From assembly GCF_027943255.1 (NCBI RefSeq), contig NC_072893.1:89163784-89227783 (forward strand): a DNA stretch of 64,000 nt, given 5' to 3'. Made by a program: the position numbers and the translations under genes. This stretch comes from Anastrepha obliqua (lineage: Eukaryota > Arthropoda > Insecta > Diptera > Tephritidae). Numbering within the stretch: the stretch's first letter is position 1; each line of letters begins with the position of its first letter. Positions 12,441 through 24,420 of this stretch are shown piece after piece. The notes below the pieces were generated by a model that had not been told where the DNA came from, made no database searches, and saw nothing but the letters and a program-made list of their open reading frames with translations.

Positions 12441-12965
12441 TTTGTTTGTTTAACTGTTCTCGTTCTTTTTTTTTTTTTTGTTTGTTGATTTATTCTCTAA
12501 AGCTATGACGAAGATAAAGTCATACAATAGAATCTGGGGCATATTTTACTTTACCGGTCTAGGCAAACATCAATTAATTTTATTCTTTTTTGTTTTGCTT
12601 CAGAAATTCTGCCGCTTAATGGAAATGTTTTAAGACTTCTTCAAATACTTCAAATATTGGTCAATAAAGTTTAAAGTTAAAATAAAGAAGCTCACTTTAT
12701 GGGAGATCAATCAACACCCATTTTTGATGGAGAACTCGAGTTGCCTGGGAGGGTCTTTGCTCTGGCCCAACATGTGAACTGTGACTTTTAATTAATTAAG
12801 CAAGAATACACACGCCGGCTGCCTTTCCTTCGGAAGCAGTATTTTTCGCTTCTGTAAACAAATCTAAGGCTAAGGCTCCGCCTTCGATCGCAACCAAGTT
12901 GATTTTTTTTTTTAAGCGTTCAAGAGGGCCGAGAAGATGCATCAAGGCCGAGTTGCAGTTCTGCA
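12441..12965. other. Intergenic spacer, no gene seen
   Basis: A T-rich run at about 12467-12480 and an AT-rich spacer follow the lva-like 3' end. No open frame of note, inverted repeat or structured RNA is visible. Confidence 0.5.
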
Positions 12966-13400
12966 TTTATGTTTGCTATATTCATGGTGTTGTGCACATT
13001 CACTGCCTTCCTGAAGGTAAAACTATTAATCAGTGTCACTACCTTGACGTTCCTGCTGAACTACGTCAAAGAATAAGGAAGAAACGAAGAGCAAGTCATG
13101 GATTTTTTATCAAGAGAATGCGCGATCTAATTCAACATGTCAAGGAGCTTCAGCCAAGTGCAGGCTATTTAGGTTATCTGCCTTATACCCCAGATTCTAC
13201 GTCGTGTGACTTCTATCGACTTCAGTTGAAAGAGGGAGTTGTGAAGACAGGTAAGGGAAGAAGACAATCTGAACTGTTTTAAACAATGGAAATTTGCTTT
13301 GCGCGTAAAAGGGGCTGAGAAGACATGGAGTTAATGTCCAGAGGCATAAAGGAGGGTTGTATTTATTATGGGTGTAAAAATCTATGAAATCAAAATAAAC
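12966..13400 (+). pseudogene. Mariner transposase fragment
   Basis: The frame from 12899 reads GVVHIHCLPEGKTINQ, then LRQRIRKKRRA, then a degraded PYTPDSTSCDFY in place of the usual PYSPDLAPCDFF. This is the middle and end of a mariner transposase, with the part that carries the HxDNAPAH motif lost. No terminal repeats were found. The 127-codon frame is therefore a relic and not a host gene. Confidence 0.7.
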
Positions 13401-13415
13401 AACAAAGTATCGTTA

Positions 13416-13860
13416 GTTGTTGTTGTTGTTGTAGCAGCTTCTTAAACCCTGCCAGTGCAATGCAGTTATCAGTCGTCTTCGTCTAACTTATCCAACGGTA
13501 GACCCAGGAAACGTGCTGTTTCGACAGGTCGTGTCCAGAGGCAGACGGGTATTAGGTGAGTAGGTTTCATGGAGCATCTGAAAAGGTGGTTAGTGCCGTG
13601 CGGTGTCCCTTCACGTGCCGGACATATGTTTGGTATGTCGGGGTCGATTTTGGATAGGTAGGAGTTTAACCTGTTACAGAACGCAATTGGGCCAAAGTTA
13701 CGCGGGTCTCGTGGGGTAACTGAAGCTCTTCGCCAGTAATAGGCGGTGGTTGGACTCCGATGACGGCATTCAGAGGCCGGGATTTTAGGACGATGGTAAG
13801 TGTCTTTCGATGAATGTCGTTTAGTGTTTGTCTGTGTACTGTCCGGCCGAGTGGTTGTAA
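13416..13860. repeat. Dispersed repeat, copy B with GTT microsatellite
   Basis: It begins with a (GTT)n run at 13416-13432, then AGCAGCTTCTTAAACCCTG and the same blocks as the intron copy at 9154-9275, and continues for about 300 bp more. No coding frame or inverted repeats are evident. GTT-headed repeats are common in tephritid DNA from general knowledge, but I cannot name the family. Confidence 0.5.
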
Positions 13861-15465
13861 AAGCGTCTTGTTATTTAATAATGCACGACATCGATAGTCT
13901 CGTGAAATCTTTCTTCTTATGGTCCAACAATATGGACCATATGCATATATATATATAGGTTTAGCTATTAGTAATTACGATGCTAACCGATTTATATTTA
14001 TTAGGATTTTGGATATTGCCACCCAAACTTTCTCGACAAAAATTTCCTGTGGGTCTGATTCACACAAAAGATTGGTTGGAGCTCCTCAATCATCTTTAAC
14101 TTTTCAAATACTCTTCGAAGATGTCGTTAAAAACAATGAAGACCACAAATGCCTGGTGAGCTCTCTATATGTAGGCTAAAGGGCTCACTTCATATGACAT
14201 GAGGATCTAGAAAAGAGGCAGATCTGTTATGCTTTGGTACAGTGGAGTTTCAGCCTTTAAGCTCTGATAATATTCGAGGCCTCAGGAACCAGTAAGGGCT
14301 GAACAAATCGGTTATTGAAAACAATAAAGAGGATCAATATTTTAAAAGCCAGGTAGGTAACTGACTCTGTCGTCTAATGGATCACTCTGAAAGTACGACG
14401 CTAAGGCTTAATGCAATAGGTAGAATACAACCAGTTGACTTCCTGTTTTTTGTTTTTATTTGAGGTGCAATTGGTTACACAACCCAACAACGGTTACTTA
14501 ACGCGAGCAAACGCTAATAATTACGAAATCGGATATCTAAAGAATCAAGTTAGATTACAGGGTTATAAGTTTGGCACTTTGGCACTTTGAGGGTTAAAAG
14601 GTTCCACAGAAACCTAAGCAAACATTTTTTGTGAGTGCCACCGAAAGCGAAAAACGCATACGGGCTCGACAATGTTTTTAATATGAAGAAGATGCGGAAC
14701 ACAGTCAGAGGATAAAATCATACAAAATTAACTTGAATTTTGAGCCACTTGAGCGTACTCAATTTTTTGAAACCCTGATTGGAAAGTTTGAAAATCTGAT
14801 GAAAATTTGTCGAGTTGTAATAATTTGTGTACAATGTTAAAACACTGATTTACATGATATTTGTTGTATTTTTATAAAAATTTAATGAAATTAAGAATTT
14901 AAAAGAAAATTAGTCAAATTGGTCAAAATGTTGTGTTTTGTAAATGTGGACCAAAATGCGAAAATCGAAATTCTTGGAACTTGGACTTTTTGGTATCATT
15001 TGGAAGCTAAAACTCCAATTAAGAAAACTTTCTAACCCATTTTGTGATGAAACAGACCTTAAGCCTTATACATCACCTCAAATCACAAGTAATTTGTACA
15101 AACCATTTCTCTTCCACCTCCACGCTTGGCATATAAAAGTAGTTGTAGTAAAAAAATTGTTAAAAATTGGTGTTTATCCTTAAGATGTGCCGTAAGGCGT
15201 ATAAAATATAATTATGACGAACCTCAAAGTTTTTGTATGTCTCATGAAAAAAATTATAAACAAATATTTTTTTAAATATTAAGTAAATCTGTGCTTGAAG
15301 ATGCTAAAACCCCAAAATTGGGAAAATTTAGTGACTACAAAAAAAGCTCCTAAAAACTCCTAAAATTTGTTTATGGTTTATGGCTATTAGAACCCTGTAT
15401 TGCTAAGGGAAAGTAATATTTTCTCCGCCCCTTTTTCGTATTTGCTTTAGCTTATCTACAACACA
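13861..15465. other. AT-rich spacer, no gene seen
   Basis: Short frames at 13919-14179 and 14944-15183 have no recognisable motifs and low-complexity surroundings. I see no mobile-element ends here that can be defended. Confidence 0.4.
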
Positions 15466-16260
15466 TGGGCTAAAAAGTTCCGGGTCTAACACATAGATGG
15501 CGCTACTTTTATTGCATTCAACTCTTTTCCAGTTAGTGCTAACCTTAAAAAGTCAGCTGTTAAAATTTCATGATATTCTATTCATTAGTTCGTGAGATAT
15601 TGTGACACTACTTTTATTATTTTCAAAACAATGGATCAAAAAGAATTCCTTTGTTTTAATCTTAAACTGCTTCTTGATGGGGAAAAATACCATTCTAGCG
15701 AAGCAATGACTTGAAAAGTGTTATGGGGACTCCGCTCCATCAGGAACAACAATAATTCGATGGTTTGCTGACTTCAAACGTGGTCGTAGAGACACCGATG
15801 ATGCACAACGCAGTGGACGCCCAAATGAGGCGGTAACACCAGAAAACATAAAAACATTCACAAAATCGTTTTGAATAATCGACGAGTAAAGCTGCGTGAG
15901 ATAGCTGACATCATAAAGATATCAAAGGAACGTGTTGGCTTTATATTGCTTGAGCATTTGACTATGAGAAAGATCTGTTCAAAGTGGGTGCCACGTTTGC
16001 TCACTTTTCACAAGCCAATCAAAACAATGGCAAAACTACATCAATTAAACTTCTAATTGCTCCCACATCCAATGTATTTGCAAGACTTGGCTCCCGGCAG
16101 CTACTGGCTATTCACAGACGTGTAAAAATGCTCGCCGGTTATTGCTGAAGTTGAGGCCTATTTTGAGACAAAGCGTAATCGTTCTACAAAAGTGGTATTA
16201 AAATGTCGCGAAAGCACTTTTTGTGAATATCATCAGACCTGCATTGTTTGTTCGCTTTTC
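15466..16260 (+). mobile_element. Degraded mariner, internally deleted
   Basis: The left end reads GGGCTAAAAAGTTCCGGGTC, a mariner-type terminus. Translation in shifting frames gives an N-terminal MDQKEF, then a clean block RRVKLREIADIIKISKERV with LTMRKICSKWVPRLLT, the paired helix-turn-helix domain of transposase. The frame then jumps to HPMYLQDLAPGSYWLF (the usual PYSPDLAPSDYWLF), so about 300 bp of catalytic core are missing. The third catalytic Asp is lost (GSYW). No right terminal repeat was found. The element cannot encode an active enzyme. Confidence 0.72.
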
Positions 16261-16539
16261 AAAAATGAAGTGTCAAATTAAAGAGCTCGACCAGGGGTGT
16301 GCAATACAGTTTTTTTTGAAGTTACAAGTATAACTTGATTTAGAGGTACAGGGAGATTTGAAATTTGATAAAGTGAAAAACCAGCACCAGAAGAAATTTT
16401 CCCTCCGTAACAGTTAGACTGATTTAAATGAAATTCTGCACACGTATCGCTTATAACTTTGACTAACACTCATCTCGAAGATATGTTCACTGTTTTAGCA
16501 ATATAGCATGTTTAGGTTGTTTGTGAGAGGCATAAATAA

Positions 16540-17395
16540 GGCAAGTGTTTTGCGTGTTCGGCGACTTTCTGCTATCGAAAGAAATAGATCAAAGAAGTTG
16601 CATCAACTTTTTTGTAAAAAATGGAATTAAGTGTTCAAAAACACTTAAAATGTTGAGAGAGGCATACAGAAAATAAAATGTTTAAAAGTGGTACAAGCTT
16701 TTCAAAGAAGTGGTACAAGCTTTTCGCGAAGATTTGGATGACGACGCTCGCTCTGGACGCCCCAGCACATCAACAACCTATGAAAATGTTGAGAAAGTCT
16801 AACAATTTTCTTGACTTTCTCAACATTTTCATTGGAGAATCGTCGAATCACAATTAGAGAAGTTGCTGAGGATGTCGGCATATCGGTTAGCTCACGCTAT
16901 GCAATCTTTTTAAAAATTTTGGGCTGGAAGTGTGGGGCAGCGAAGTTCGTTTGAATTGAATGACGTCAATGATGATCCAGACTTGCTGATAAGGGTCATA
17001 AGTAATGTGAGAAAAACGTCCGAAATTGTGGAAAAAAATTCATGGCTTTTGCACCTGCTAACTCATCTTTGCTTGTGAGAGATTATTTGGCCAAAACCAA
17101 CATCGTTATCATGGGTCAGCCACCAGGTTTGGCCCCCTACGAGTTTTTCCTGTTCCCAAGATTGAAGAGACCCATAAAAGGACGGCGTTTTGCAACGATT
17201 GAGGAGATAGAAACCGAATCGCTGAAAGAGCTCAAGGACATACGAAAAAGTGCATATCAGAACTGCTTCGAGAAATGGAAAAAACGCTGACACAAGAGTA
17301 TTATATCTGAGGGGAACTACTTTGAACTTTGAAAGAGATAAAATAGAAATTGATGAATAAATAAATATTTATTTACCTTAGTTTTTGAACACACC
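16540..17395 (+). mobile_element. Degraded mariner, internally deleted
   Basis: An N-terminal part with stops includes ENRRITIREVAEDVGIS, and the frame 17042-17290 carries the C-terminal half (LVRDYLAKTNIVIMGQPP, LAPYEFFLFPRLKRPIKG). The central part, including the first two catalytic Asp, is deleted and the third is changed (PYEF for PCDF). The right end is TTTTTGAACACACCTGGTA, which matches the terminal repeat of the element at 31182-31720. The left terminus was not recognised. Confidence 0.72.
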
Positions 17396-17420
17396 TGGTA
17401 TTACAGTGAATAAAGATTCA

Positions 17421-17613
17421 GCGGCCACGTTGGCTGGGTCATGTCGTCCGAATGGATACAAACTCCCCGACTAGTTTTAGCAGGGGAAGAGGAAGGCCTC
17501 CTTTGCGTTGGAAAGATCAGGTGGAGAAGGACTTGGCTCCACTTGGTGTTTCCAACTGTCGCCGGTTAGCACGAGAAAGAAACAACTGGCGCGCTTCGTC
17601 CTTTAAAAAGTAA
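17421..17613 (+). pseudogene. Non-LTR retrotransposon C-terminal fragment (RTE-like)
   Basis: An uninterrupted frame reads RPRWLGHVVRMDTN, then RGRGRPPLRWKDQVEKDL, then RRLARERNNWRASSFKK and a TAA. This matches the typical C-terminal tail of endonuclease/reverse-transcriptase proteins of RTE-like elements, from family knowledge. Only the last 63 codons survive, directly abutting the mariner end at 17395. A decayed relative lies at 22600-22830. Confidence 0.6.
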
Positions 17614-18590
17614 AGTTTTAACAAATTTCGATCACTCCTTTTTTGTCCATTGTTTGCATGGAGTCCGGGCACTATGCAGCGTGGTGAACAGATTCACTGG
17701 AACTTATTTCAACATACCCATCACGCCAAGTCCGGCCTTGAGGGGATATGGGCGGTGCACTGGTCTTTCCCAAGAGGACTGAAAATGGGGTTTCTCATTT
17801 GGCCGAGGGTTTTCAACTTATGGTGTGAGTTCTGTTTAATTTGGCTAATGGGGAATATTTATTTAGCGACCCGCTTACCTCAAGTCCGCTACAATGCATA
17901 ACCAATAGCGAGTGACTAAAGCTTGCTTAAAATTACAATTTAAAAACGGTTGTAAAGCATTTTCTGTTTTTGTTCGGTTTGTCTTCTACCCCAAAAACAA
18001 TACGCTATCAGTTTTTGAACGTAATTTATCTCTGCAAGAAGTGCAATTCGAGTTTTTTTGATCTTGGTTTTGGACATACAAACATATATGTATTTTAGAG
18101 CCTTGAAGCGTACAATTAACAGTTAAACATGAAACCAAATCCGGTATTTATAATTATGTTTATTTATCCATTTTGTATTTAAATGTGGTTTACAGTTTTT
18201 AGTAGATTCTTCGAACGTTGCCTTAGAAATTGATTTTCCACTATTTAGTTATTAAAAGTTATAAGTCGCACTTTTTTTTACTAATATTACCTATTGAATA
18301 TGTGCATAATTATTGTTTTATGTCAACAAAAGGCCTTGTGTGTTTTTTGAGAAAAGGTACTTTTTGGCTTTTTTGTACGAGCAAGTGACTAAAACTGCCA
18401 GATATGTAGAAAATTATTCAAATTTTTATGTGTAAAGACGCATCTTCATATGTGGGTGTGTGTGTTCCCAACTTATTCCGATATCAGTTGACCAATTTTG
18501 AGGAAACAAACACTGATAATGGCTAGAGAGTATCTTCTAAAATTTGGTGTCAAATGGACTAAAGTTAATAATGTTAACATCACTATAAAA
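17614..18590. other. Spacer, no gene seen
   Basis: AT-rich sequence. The 83-codon frame at 17650-17901 has no known motif and biased composition. No repeats with clear partners were found. Confidence 0.4.
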
Positions 18591-18599
18591 TTAATGTGG

Positions 18600-19600
18600 G
18601 ACCTGTAGACATCGTGGGCAAAACTGCCGCTGCACGTACCGCAATCAGGCTGAGAGGTTTGGGCTTCAGGCTTGACCTCACTTGCAGACGCTCAAGCATT
18701 CTTAGAAACTTTAGATTCATCCCCCTGACAAAAGATCAATGTGTACCCTCGCTTAGTCCAAGCGGATCTTTCTTCATCCTTATTCAATTAAGGGAGGAGT
18801 GGACTGGGTGCAACACTCGGGGGCAGGACTTGGTGAACCTCATCACGGATGGCTCGAAGTTGGAAGGAAGTGTTGGAGCAGGAGTATTCTGCTAAAAACT
18901 CCCCATCAGACTCAAATTCAGATTACCGGATCACTGCAGTGTGTTCCAAGCAGAGGTAGCCGCAATCAAGGAAGCAGCTGATTGGCTGCTCACTTGCGTA
19001 ATAAGTGTTAGGAAAGTAAATATTTAGGGCCCTGGACTCAATTGAGGTGTATTCCCTGGTCAGGGAATGCCTCGTTTCACTTTCGATTGTATCCGAATTC
19101 TTTGACATAATGCTAATCTGGGTATCTGGTCATAGTGACATTGCGGGAAACTGCGAAGCAGACGAGCTGGCCAGTCAAGGGATCGGTGAGGTAGTGCCCG
19201 CGAAAGTAGAGGATCGGGATCCCCTTGACAACCTGCGCTCTACTCCTGGAACGATGGGCTTCGCGTCAATTCAGCGAGCGCTGTGAATGTGCACAAATTT
19301 GAAAGGTTGCGAAATCCTTTTGGCTACGTGTGGATCGGAGGTGATCGAGGAAATTCTGAGGATGACAAAACCCCAGCTCTCAAACTTTGTGGGTGTCCTC
19401 ACGGGGCTCTATTCACAAGGTATACATGCCGTGAGACTTGGAATTACTTCGAGTCCTTTTTGCGTCAGCTGTATGGAGGATGAGGTGGAATCATCTCAGC
19501 ACCTTCTGCTTAGATGCCCATCTCTCGCGGGACTAAGATTTAAGCATCTTGGTTCTTACTTCTTTCCTACACAAGCCTTGATATCAAAAATCTGATGAAC
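18600..19600 (+). pseudogene. Non-LTR retrotransposon tail with RNase H and zinc motif
   Basis: The broken frames contain an RNase H signature: NLITDGSKLEGSVGAGVF, FQAEVAAIKEAADWLL, and IWVSGHSDIAGNCEADELA. These hold the DGS, E and GHSDI..GN blocks. They are followed by a C-terminal zinc-type motif CVSCMEDEVESSQHLLLRC. This order (RNase H then Cx2C..H..C) is typical of LOA or I-clade elements in flies. Stops and frame changes near 18893, 19027 and 19285 show it is dead. The reverse transcriptase part is absent, so it is a 5'-truncated copy. Confidence 0.75.
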
Positions 19601-19639
19601 TTCATCAGCAGCATAAAGCGTCTAACATAACTGCCAATT

Positions 19640-20715
19640 AATCACCGTTCGTCATCCACAAGTACTCAACTCCCCAACTATGTTCGAAAATTTTAGTCAG
19701 CCATAAAATCAAACCCCAAAGCATTTTGCAGTTATTCCATCTACCATTTTTATTATAATGATATGCATGCCCAATATCCGTTAGAAGCAGCTAATCCATT
19801 TGCAGATTTTCTGCGGTCTAACTTCGAAGTGAAGTTAAATCTAGGAGTGAATCGTATTCCAAACCCCAGGTTCCAGTTTAATTTGCGTTCTCTTACCTTA
19901 ACATTTAAAGGCGTAGAGGATGGTATGCGGCAAATCAAAGCGTAAAAGCAAACTAATGTTGATTGATTATTGTCATACCTTTCCACTTTTATTGCTTTTC
20001 AATAAATCTCTCGAATGGGGCATGTAATTTACTCTTTGCCTCATTTGTCCACTCTAAGAATTGTTTAGCTCGGTGAGTTTATTGATGCATAGAAAGTAGG
20101 TAACTCTTTACCTCACCTCTGATTTAAGTTGGTATACACAGTCTTAATTTGGAGACCTTACTATGTACATAACATCCATATAACTTGAAAGAATCCAAAA
20201 ATTTTTTTGCAGGTATGCTCTACTTTCAATATTAATGACCTTAGAGCACCAGATACACCCTAAAATCATTTCACTATAGAAGGGCTTCACGCCTAATTTT
20301 GTTTTCGACATAATACGCGCTGCTATTGATTCTCCAATCTTACTAGAACGCATTTTAATAACTAGGAGAAGTGCTTAAGGAATTACGATATTTGTTCACC
20401 GGAAGTAGTCAGAACTAATGTGCCGTTCTATTTGTAGCGCATTAAAAGGGCTTAATCTGCTCTCAAACTATGCCACGATTATTTCTCTTATACGAAAGTT
20501 GCCTTTTATATTTTCCACATTTGACTGTGATGAGCTTTAATTCAATATTTTTATCAAAAGGCTTGGTATTTTTTTAGCATAAATTTACATACGTGTTCAG
20601 TTACGAGCTTTATTTATTCCTTTTTCAGTGAGTTGCAAAATTCGGCTCGCCCAGAAGATTAAGATTAAGTCGTGAAAACTTTCGTGCGAGGATCTATTAC
20701 GGTTTTGAACGTGTA
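19640..20715. other. Spacer, no gene seen
   Basis: Frames at 19753-19986 and 20144-20353 are short and without motifs. I see no mobile-element termini. Confidence 0.4.
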
Positions 20716-21345
20716 TTAGCGTGACAGGAGTGCATTGACTAACTTACTTCCACTTTTGGCGTTGAAGCACCATACTTAGTCCCTGTGAAACGCTGGTACA
20801 ACAAGTTTCAACTTGGCTGTCAGTCCTTGCAAGCTGATTTTCGTGAAAGCTTTCCAGAAATGGTTGTTGTGGCAGAAACGATCGATGCTTTGACCAATGC
20901 CCAATTAGTGTACAAAAATGTTGAAGAAATTCAGTCGCGTAGTTTAAAATCCGTCTATGACATCGTAACAGGTGTTGAATCTTGGATCTAGGCATATGAG
21001 TCGACAACAAAGCAGCAAACAAAAGTTGTTTGTGGAAGGACCTCAAAGCAAATGGTCACCTGCTTTTTCGGAAAATCATTTGGTTTATATACTCACACCA
21101 CTAGAGAAACTTAAAGTGGTCAATTCTGAGTGGTACACAATACGGATAATTAAGAAAAACCAACCGCCGAGGATGAATCATCCTTCACCAAGACATTGCG
21201 TGCTCTCACCTATCGGCTCACACAAGAGAGTTTTTGAACACTCGAAAGATCAAATCGATAGTAAATCTGCCTTATAGCCCTGATTGGGCACCTAATGCAG
21301 CTTTTTGTTCCCGAACATCAAGAATAAAATACGAGGTCAACGTTT
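20716..21345 (+). pseudogene. Degraded mariner transposase
   Basis: Different frames show KRWYNKFQLGCQSLQ, then a block resembling VVVAETIDALTNAQLV, then TGVESWI (the usual TGDESWI with the first catalytic Asp changed to Val) and VNSEWYT. Near 21300-21340 there is FLFPNIKNKIRGQRFS. The order follows a complete mariner transposase but with many frame changes and deletions. No terminal repeats were recognised. A small relative of the same family occurs at about 49640-49830. Confidence 0.62.
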
Positions 21346-22599
21346 TTCAGTAAATATATGACATTGCTATATGTATGTATGCCAAATAAAGGTCATTTAA
21401 GAATACTTTAAACCAGACATATTTTTTTAAAAAGGGTTGTAACCAATCTAAAAAAATTAAATTAAGTCTGTAAATCACGGTGTAATAATAGAAAATGAGT
21501 CAGCCGGTTTGTATACGCACATTTGAAATTTCCTTATTTCATTTTTCAAAATTCTGAATCAAGGCAGAATGAAAAAGAAATATATTGTATAACTGCCAAG
21601 TCTGCGCACTCAAAACCGTTGCCACTGCTACCTGAGTACTCTGATATAAATATTATAAATAATGCAAAGGCAAATTACATACATACTGTGATTTTTAGGA
21701 CGTAGTAAAGCGTGATTTTTAGTGATGCAAATATTCATTTTGAGCTTTACGTGCGCCATTGATTGTCTGCTTGTATACAGCCGCTTTACAGTTCACAAGT
21801 GTCAAATATGATGGACTTATGACTCTATTTGCAAAAATTATCGAATTTGCAAAAATTATATTATATATCATCCCGATATTACCCTAATCACTTTTGTGCA
21901 AATTTGTACTTTACTTAATTCATAGGAGGTGAGTTGAACAATGATTTTTGTCGCACGGTGTAATCAATAGAAAATTTTGAAATTTGATTTCTTTAGTAAT
22001 TTTTCCTTGTGAAAAAATTTAAAACGTGTATTTTTCCCATTTGCGAACTCCTTTCTGTTTATATGATACCCATATATTACACTTTCTGTCCAAACAAAGC
22101 AACTAGAACCGATAATTTAGAAGCTCGTATAAAGGGATTGTCAAAATTCACAAAAAAAAAGTCAGGTGGTTGATAATTTTTTTAACTTTTCTGACCCGTG
22201 GGGAACTTTAAGCGCCCATGAAAAAAAATCTGACGTGGTAGCGAAAATTCGTAAAAAGTATAAATGATTACAAATGCTTCAAAAATAGAAAAAAATGTGT
22301 AAAAATATTTAAAAAAAATGGATATTTTATGAGTAAGATGACAAATTTTTAATATTTTCAACAATAACTATTTTCAATAAACACTATACCTTCTCAAAAC
22401 AATTTTTTTTAATTCCATGGAGATACCATATATTTTTGCGCCACCAAAATTGCGCTATTATCCATGATTATGCGAGAGAAAAATTCTGCGGAGGATTTTT
22501 GGACCATTGCGCATTTGCGACAGTAAATGTCACAGACAATGGAAGAGTGAACTTTAGGCGACATAGACATAATACAGCGAATAAAAATCCAGCACATCT
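21346..22599. other. AT-rich spacer with a dispersed-repeat fragment
   Basis: At 21751-21785 the minus strand reads GTATACAAGCAGACAATCAA, close to 55981-56000. The rest holds A/T runs and short frames without motifs. Confidence 0.4.
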
Positions 22600-22830
22600 A
22601 GGTCCAGCACATCTGACTAGGTCATGTCTACCGAATGGATACAAATACTTCATCTGAAATGTATTCGATTTGGTACCAGCTAATGCTAGCGGAAGAAGAG
22701 GAAGAGCTCCTTTGCTTTGGAAGCATCAGATTGTGAAGTACTTTGCTTCACTTGGTGTGCCCAATTTGCACCGGTTATCACGTTAAATTCGGAAATTTGC
22801 ATTGCCGCCATAGGAAAAAAAATTTTTACA
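22600..22830 (+). pseudogene. Decayed RTE-like C-terminal fragment
   Basis: The DNA reads TAGGTCATGTCTACCGAATG, then GCGGAAGAAGAGGAAGAGCT, then CACTTGGTGTGCCCAATTTG. It parallels the intact fragment at 17421-17613 block by block but with many substitutions and a frame break. It is an older copy of the same family. Confidence 0.55.
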
Positions 22831-22960
22831 AGCAATTTTAAACTCCGTACCCTCGAGCCCACTCAGCTGTGGTAACCAAAAAATCATATACTTACGAGTA
22901 CCTTAAGTATAGTGAGAAAACCCTAAGCATGATTTTCAAAAATAATTTTTAAATGTATGC

Positions 22961-22966
22961 TTTATT
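22961..22966 (-). terminator. Polyadenylation signal of the secreted-protein gene
   Basis: TTTATT on the plus strand is AATAAA on the minus strand, 48 bp past the stop codon at 23014-23016. The position and strand suit the gene at 23014-23868. Confidence 0.55.
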
Positions 22967-23013
22967 TTTTTAATATTCGAGGCTTTAAAATTTGCGTACA
23001 AGTTTCGTCAAAT

Positions 23014-23868
23014 TTATTCATGCATTCGTCTAAATGGGCGCCGTCTATTTGCAGCATTGAATTGATTACCTCTTCTGTTTCGATTATTTGATTGTTTTTG
23101 TTGCTGCTGCGATTTTTTCGGCTTCCTATTGGAATTTTTAGCATTTTTTTGATTTTGTTTATTTTTTCTACTCTTTTTTGCAGTTTTGTTGTGTGAATTA
23201 GCTTGACGACGGTTATTCGAATTGTTTTTATTGTTGTTTGTATTGTTTTTCTTCAAATTGCTACGGTTTTTATTTGGCGTATTTTTAGTATTCAAATTTT
23301 GCTGCTTCTTCGCCTTTTTGTTCGAAGTTTTCTCAACGTTTGCGTTCTCCACTTCATTTTCGTTCTCTGAATTATTTTTATCTTCCTCCTGCCGCTCCAA
23401 CGAGTTCCGGTTGTTTGAGGTTGGTCTCTCGTTGGCACCCTTTGTGCTGTTGCCACTGTTGCCACTGTTGCTCTTACCGCTTGAGGTTGTCAATTTTCGT
23501 AACGGCGACTCGGTGGTGTTTTCAACCAGCTCCATTTCATTACTGTCTTCATTGGGCTGAGTGCCATTTCTATTATCGGAGAACTTCAAAAATTTACTAT
23601 TTGGGCGGGATGGTCGTTTTTCACCATGCGTAGACGCTTTTGTGGTTTGCGGTAATGGTGGCTCCAATGTGGTTTCCAAACTATGCACAGGACTTGCTGT
23701 ATCTCCCAACAATTCAACTGATTCATCCCTGCGCACTCCCTGAAGTTTGTTGTTGTATCGGTTATTGTTATGATATTTCACAGCTAGACGACCTTTCACT
23801 GAACGTGCACTTGCCGGGCTAGCGAGGAGGCTAACTCCTGCCAAGCAGAATAAAATTAAGACTTTCAT
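23014..23868 (-). CDS. Secreted Asn/Lys/Arg-rich low-complexity protein, unknown function
   Basis: A 284-codon single-exon frame. The start MKVLILFCLAGVSLLASPASA is a textbook signal peptide with likely cleavage near residue 21, so the product should enter the secretory pathway. Residues 22-150 are polar with several N-glycosylation sequons (NGT, NTT, NST). Residues from about 150 to the end become extremely rich in Asn, Lys, Gln and Arg (for example KKNNTNNNKNNSNN and KKSQQQQKQSNNRNRR) and end in RRPFRRMHE. There is no cysteine in the mature part except as encoded in the signal peptide. No known domain is visible. AATAAA follows the stop on the minus strand. A weak CTTTAAAG box lies at 23960-23967, about 90 bp upstream of the ATG. 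It may be a matrix, glue or antimicrobial-type protein, but this is a guess. The neighbours are transposon relics, so context does not help. Confidence 0.7.
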   Translation of the reverse strand: MKVLILFCLAGVSLLASPASARSVKGRLAVKYHNNNRYNNKLQGVRRDESVELLGDTASPVHSLETTLEPPLPQTTKASTHGEKRPSRPNSKFLKFSDNRNGTQPNEDSNEMELVENTTESPLRKLTTSSGKSNSGNSGNSTKGANERPTSNNRNSLERQEEDKNNSENENEVENANVEKTSNKKAKKQQNLNTKNTPNKNRSNLKKNNTNNNKNNSNNRRQANSHNKTAKKSRKNKQNQKNAKNSNRKPKKSQQQQKQSNNRNRRGNQFNAANRRRPFRRMHE

Positions 23869-24420
23869 CTCTCGTTTGCTTGCAATGAATGAATATAAAC
23901 TAGAAATAGTTCTACGAATTGGTTACTGCTCGTGTGTGTTTAACTACTGGCAAAGGTGACTTTAAAGCCACATGTTGCAGTTGGTGACACCACCAGTTGC
24001 TTTGATGTGGCATTTCATGCACAAATAGTAATTAAATACAAATATTAAATTTAAATACTCACACACTTACACTGAATTTGAAAAATTTATGAAAGTGGGA
24101 TCAAGAACATAAAAGTTGTTATTTGGATTGTTTTTTGTTTGCTTTTTTTGGGTCAGACGAGAGTACAGCTTAATTCAATTTATTTACTTTTCTTACTTCT
24201 TGTACCTTGGCATGTAAAAATATATTTATTTGGCCGCAGCATCGGCTTTTGAACTTTTTACATTCCACATTTGCGTTATTATCAATAACAAGCTTACATG
24301 TTGGTAAATGTACTCGCATATGTATAAACTCGTGTGCATGCATGTATGTATGTATGTATACAAATAAATGTATGTATGCTGGCATATCTAGCAAATAACG
24401 CGCTTACCACAGAAATGAAT
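23869..24420. other. 5' flank of the secreted-protein gene, with ATGT microsatellite
   Basis: This is non-coding. It carries a possible TTTAAAG core element at 23961-23967 (minus strand) and an imperfect (ATGT)n tract at about 24339-24380. No other gene is seen. Confidence 0.4.

Noticed and set aside
12899..13282. 127-codon open frame as a host gene
   Set aside because: Its residues match the middle and end of mariner transposase with degraded catalytic blocks.
23222..23560. 112-codon plus-strand frame rich in Phe and Leu
   Set aside because: It is the complement of the Lys/Asn-rich secreted protein, so it looks membrane-like only by reverse reading.
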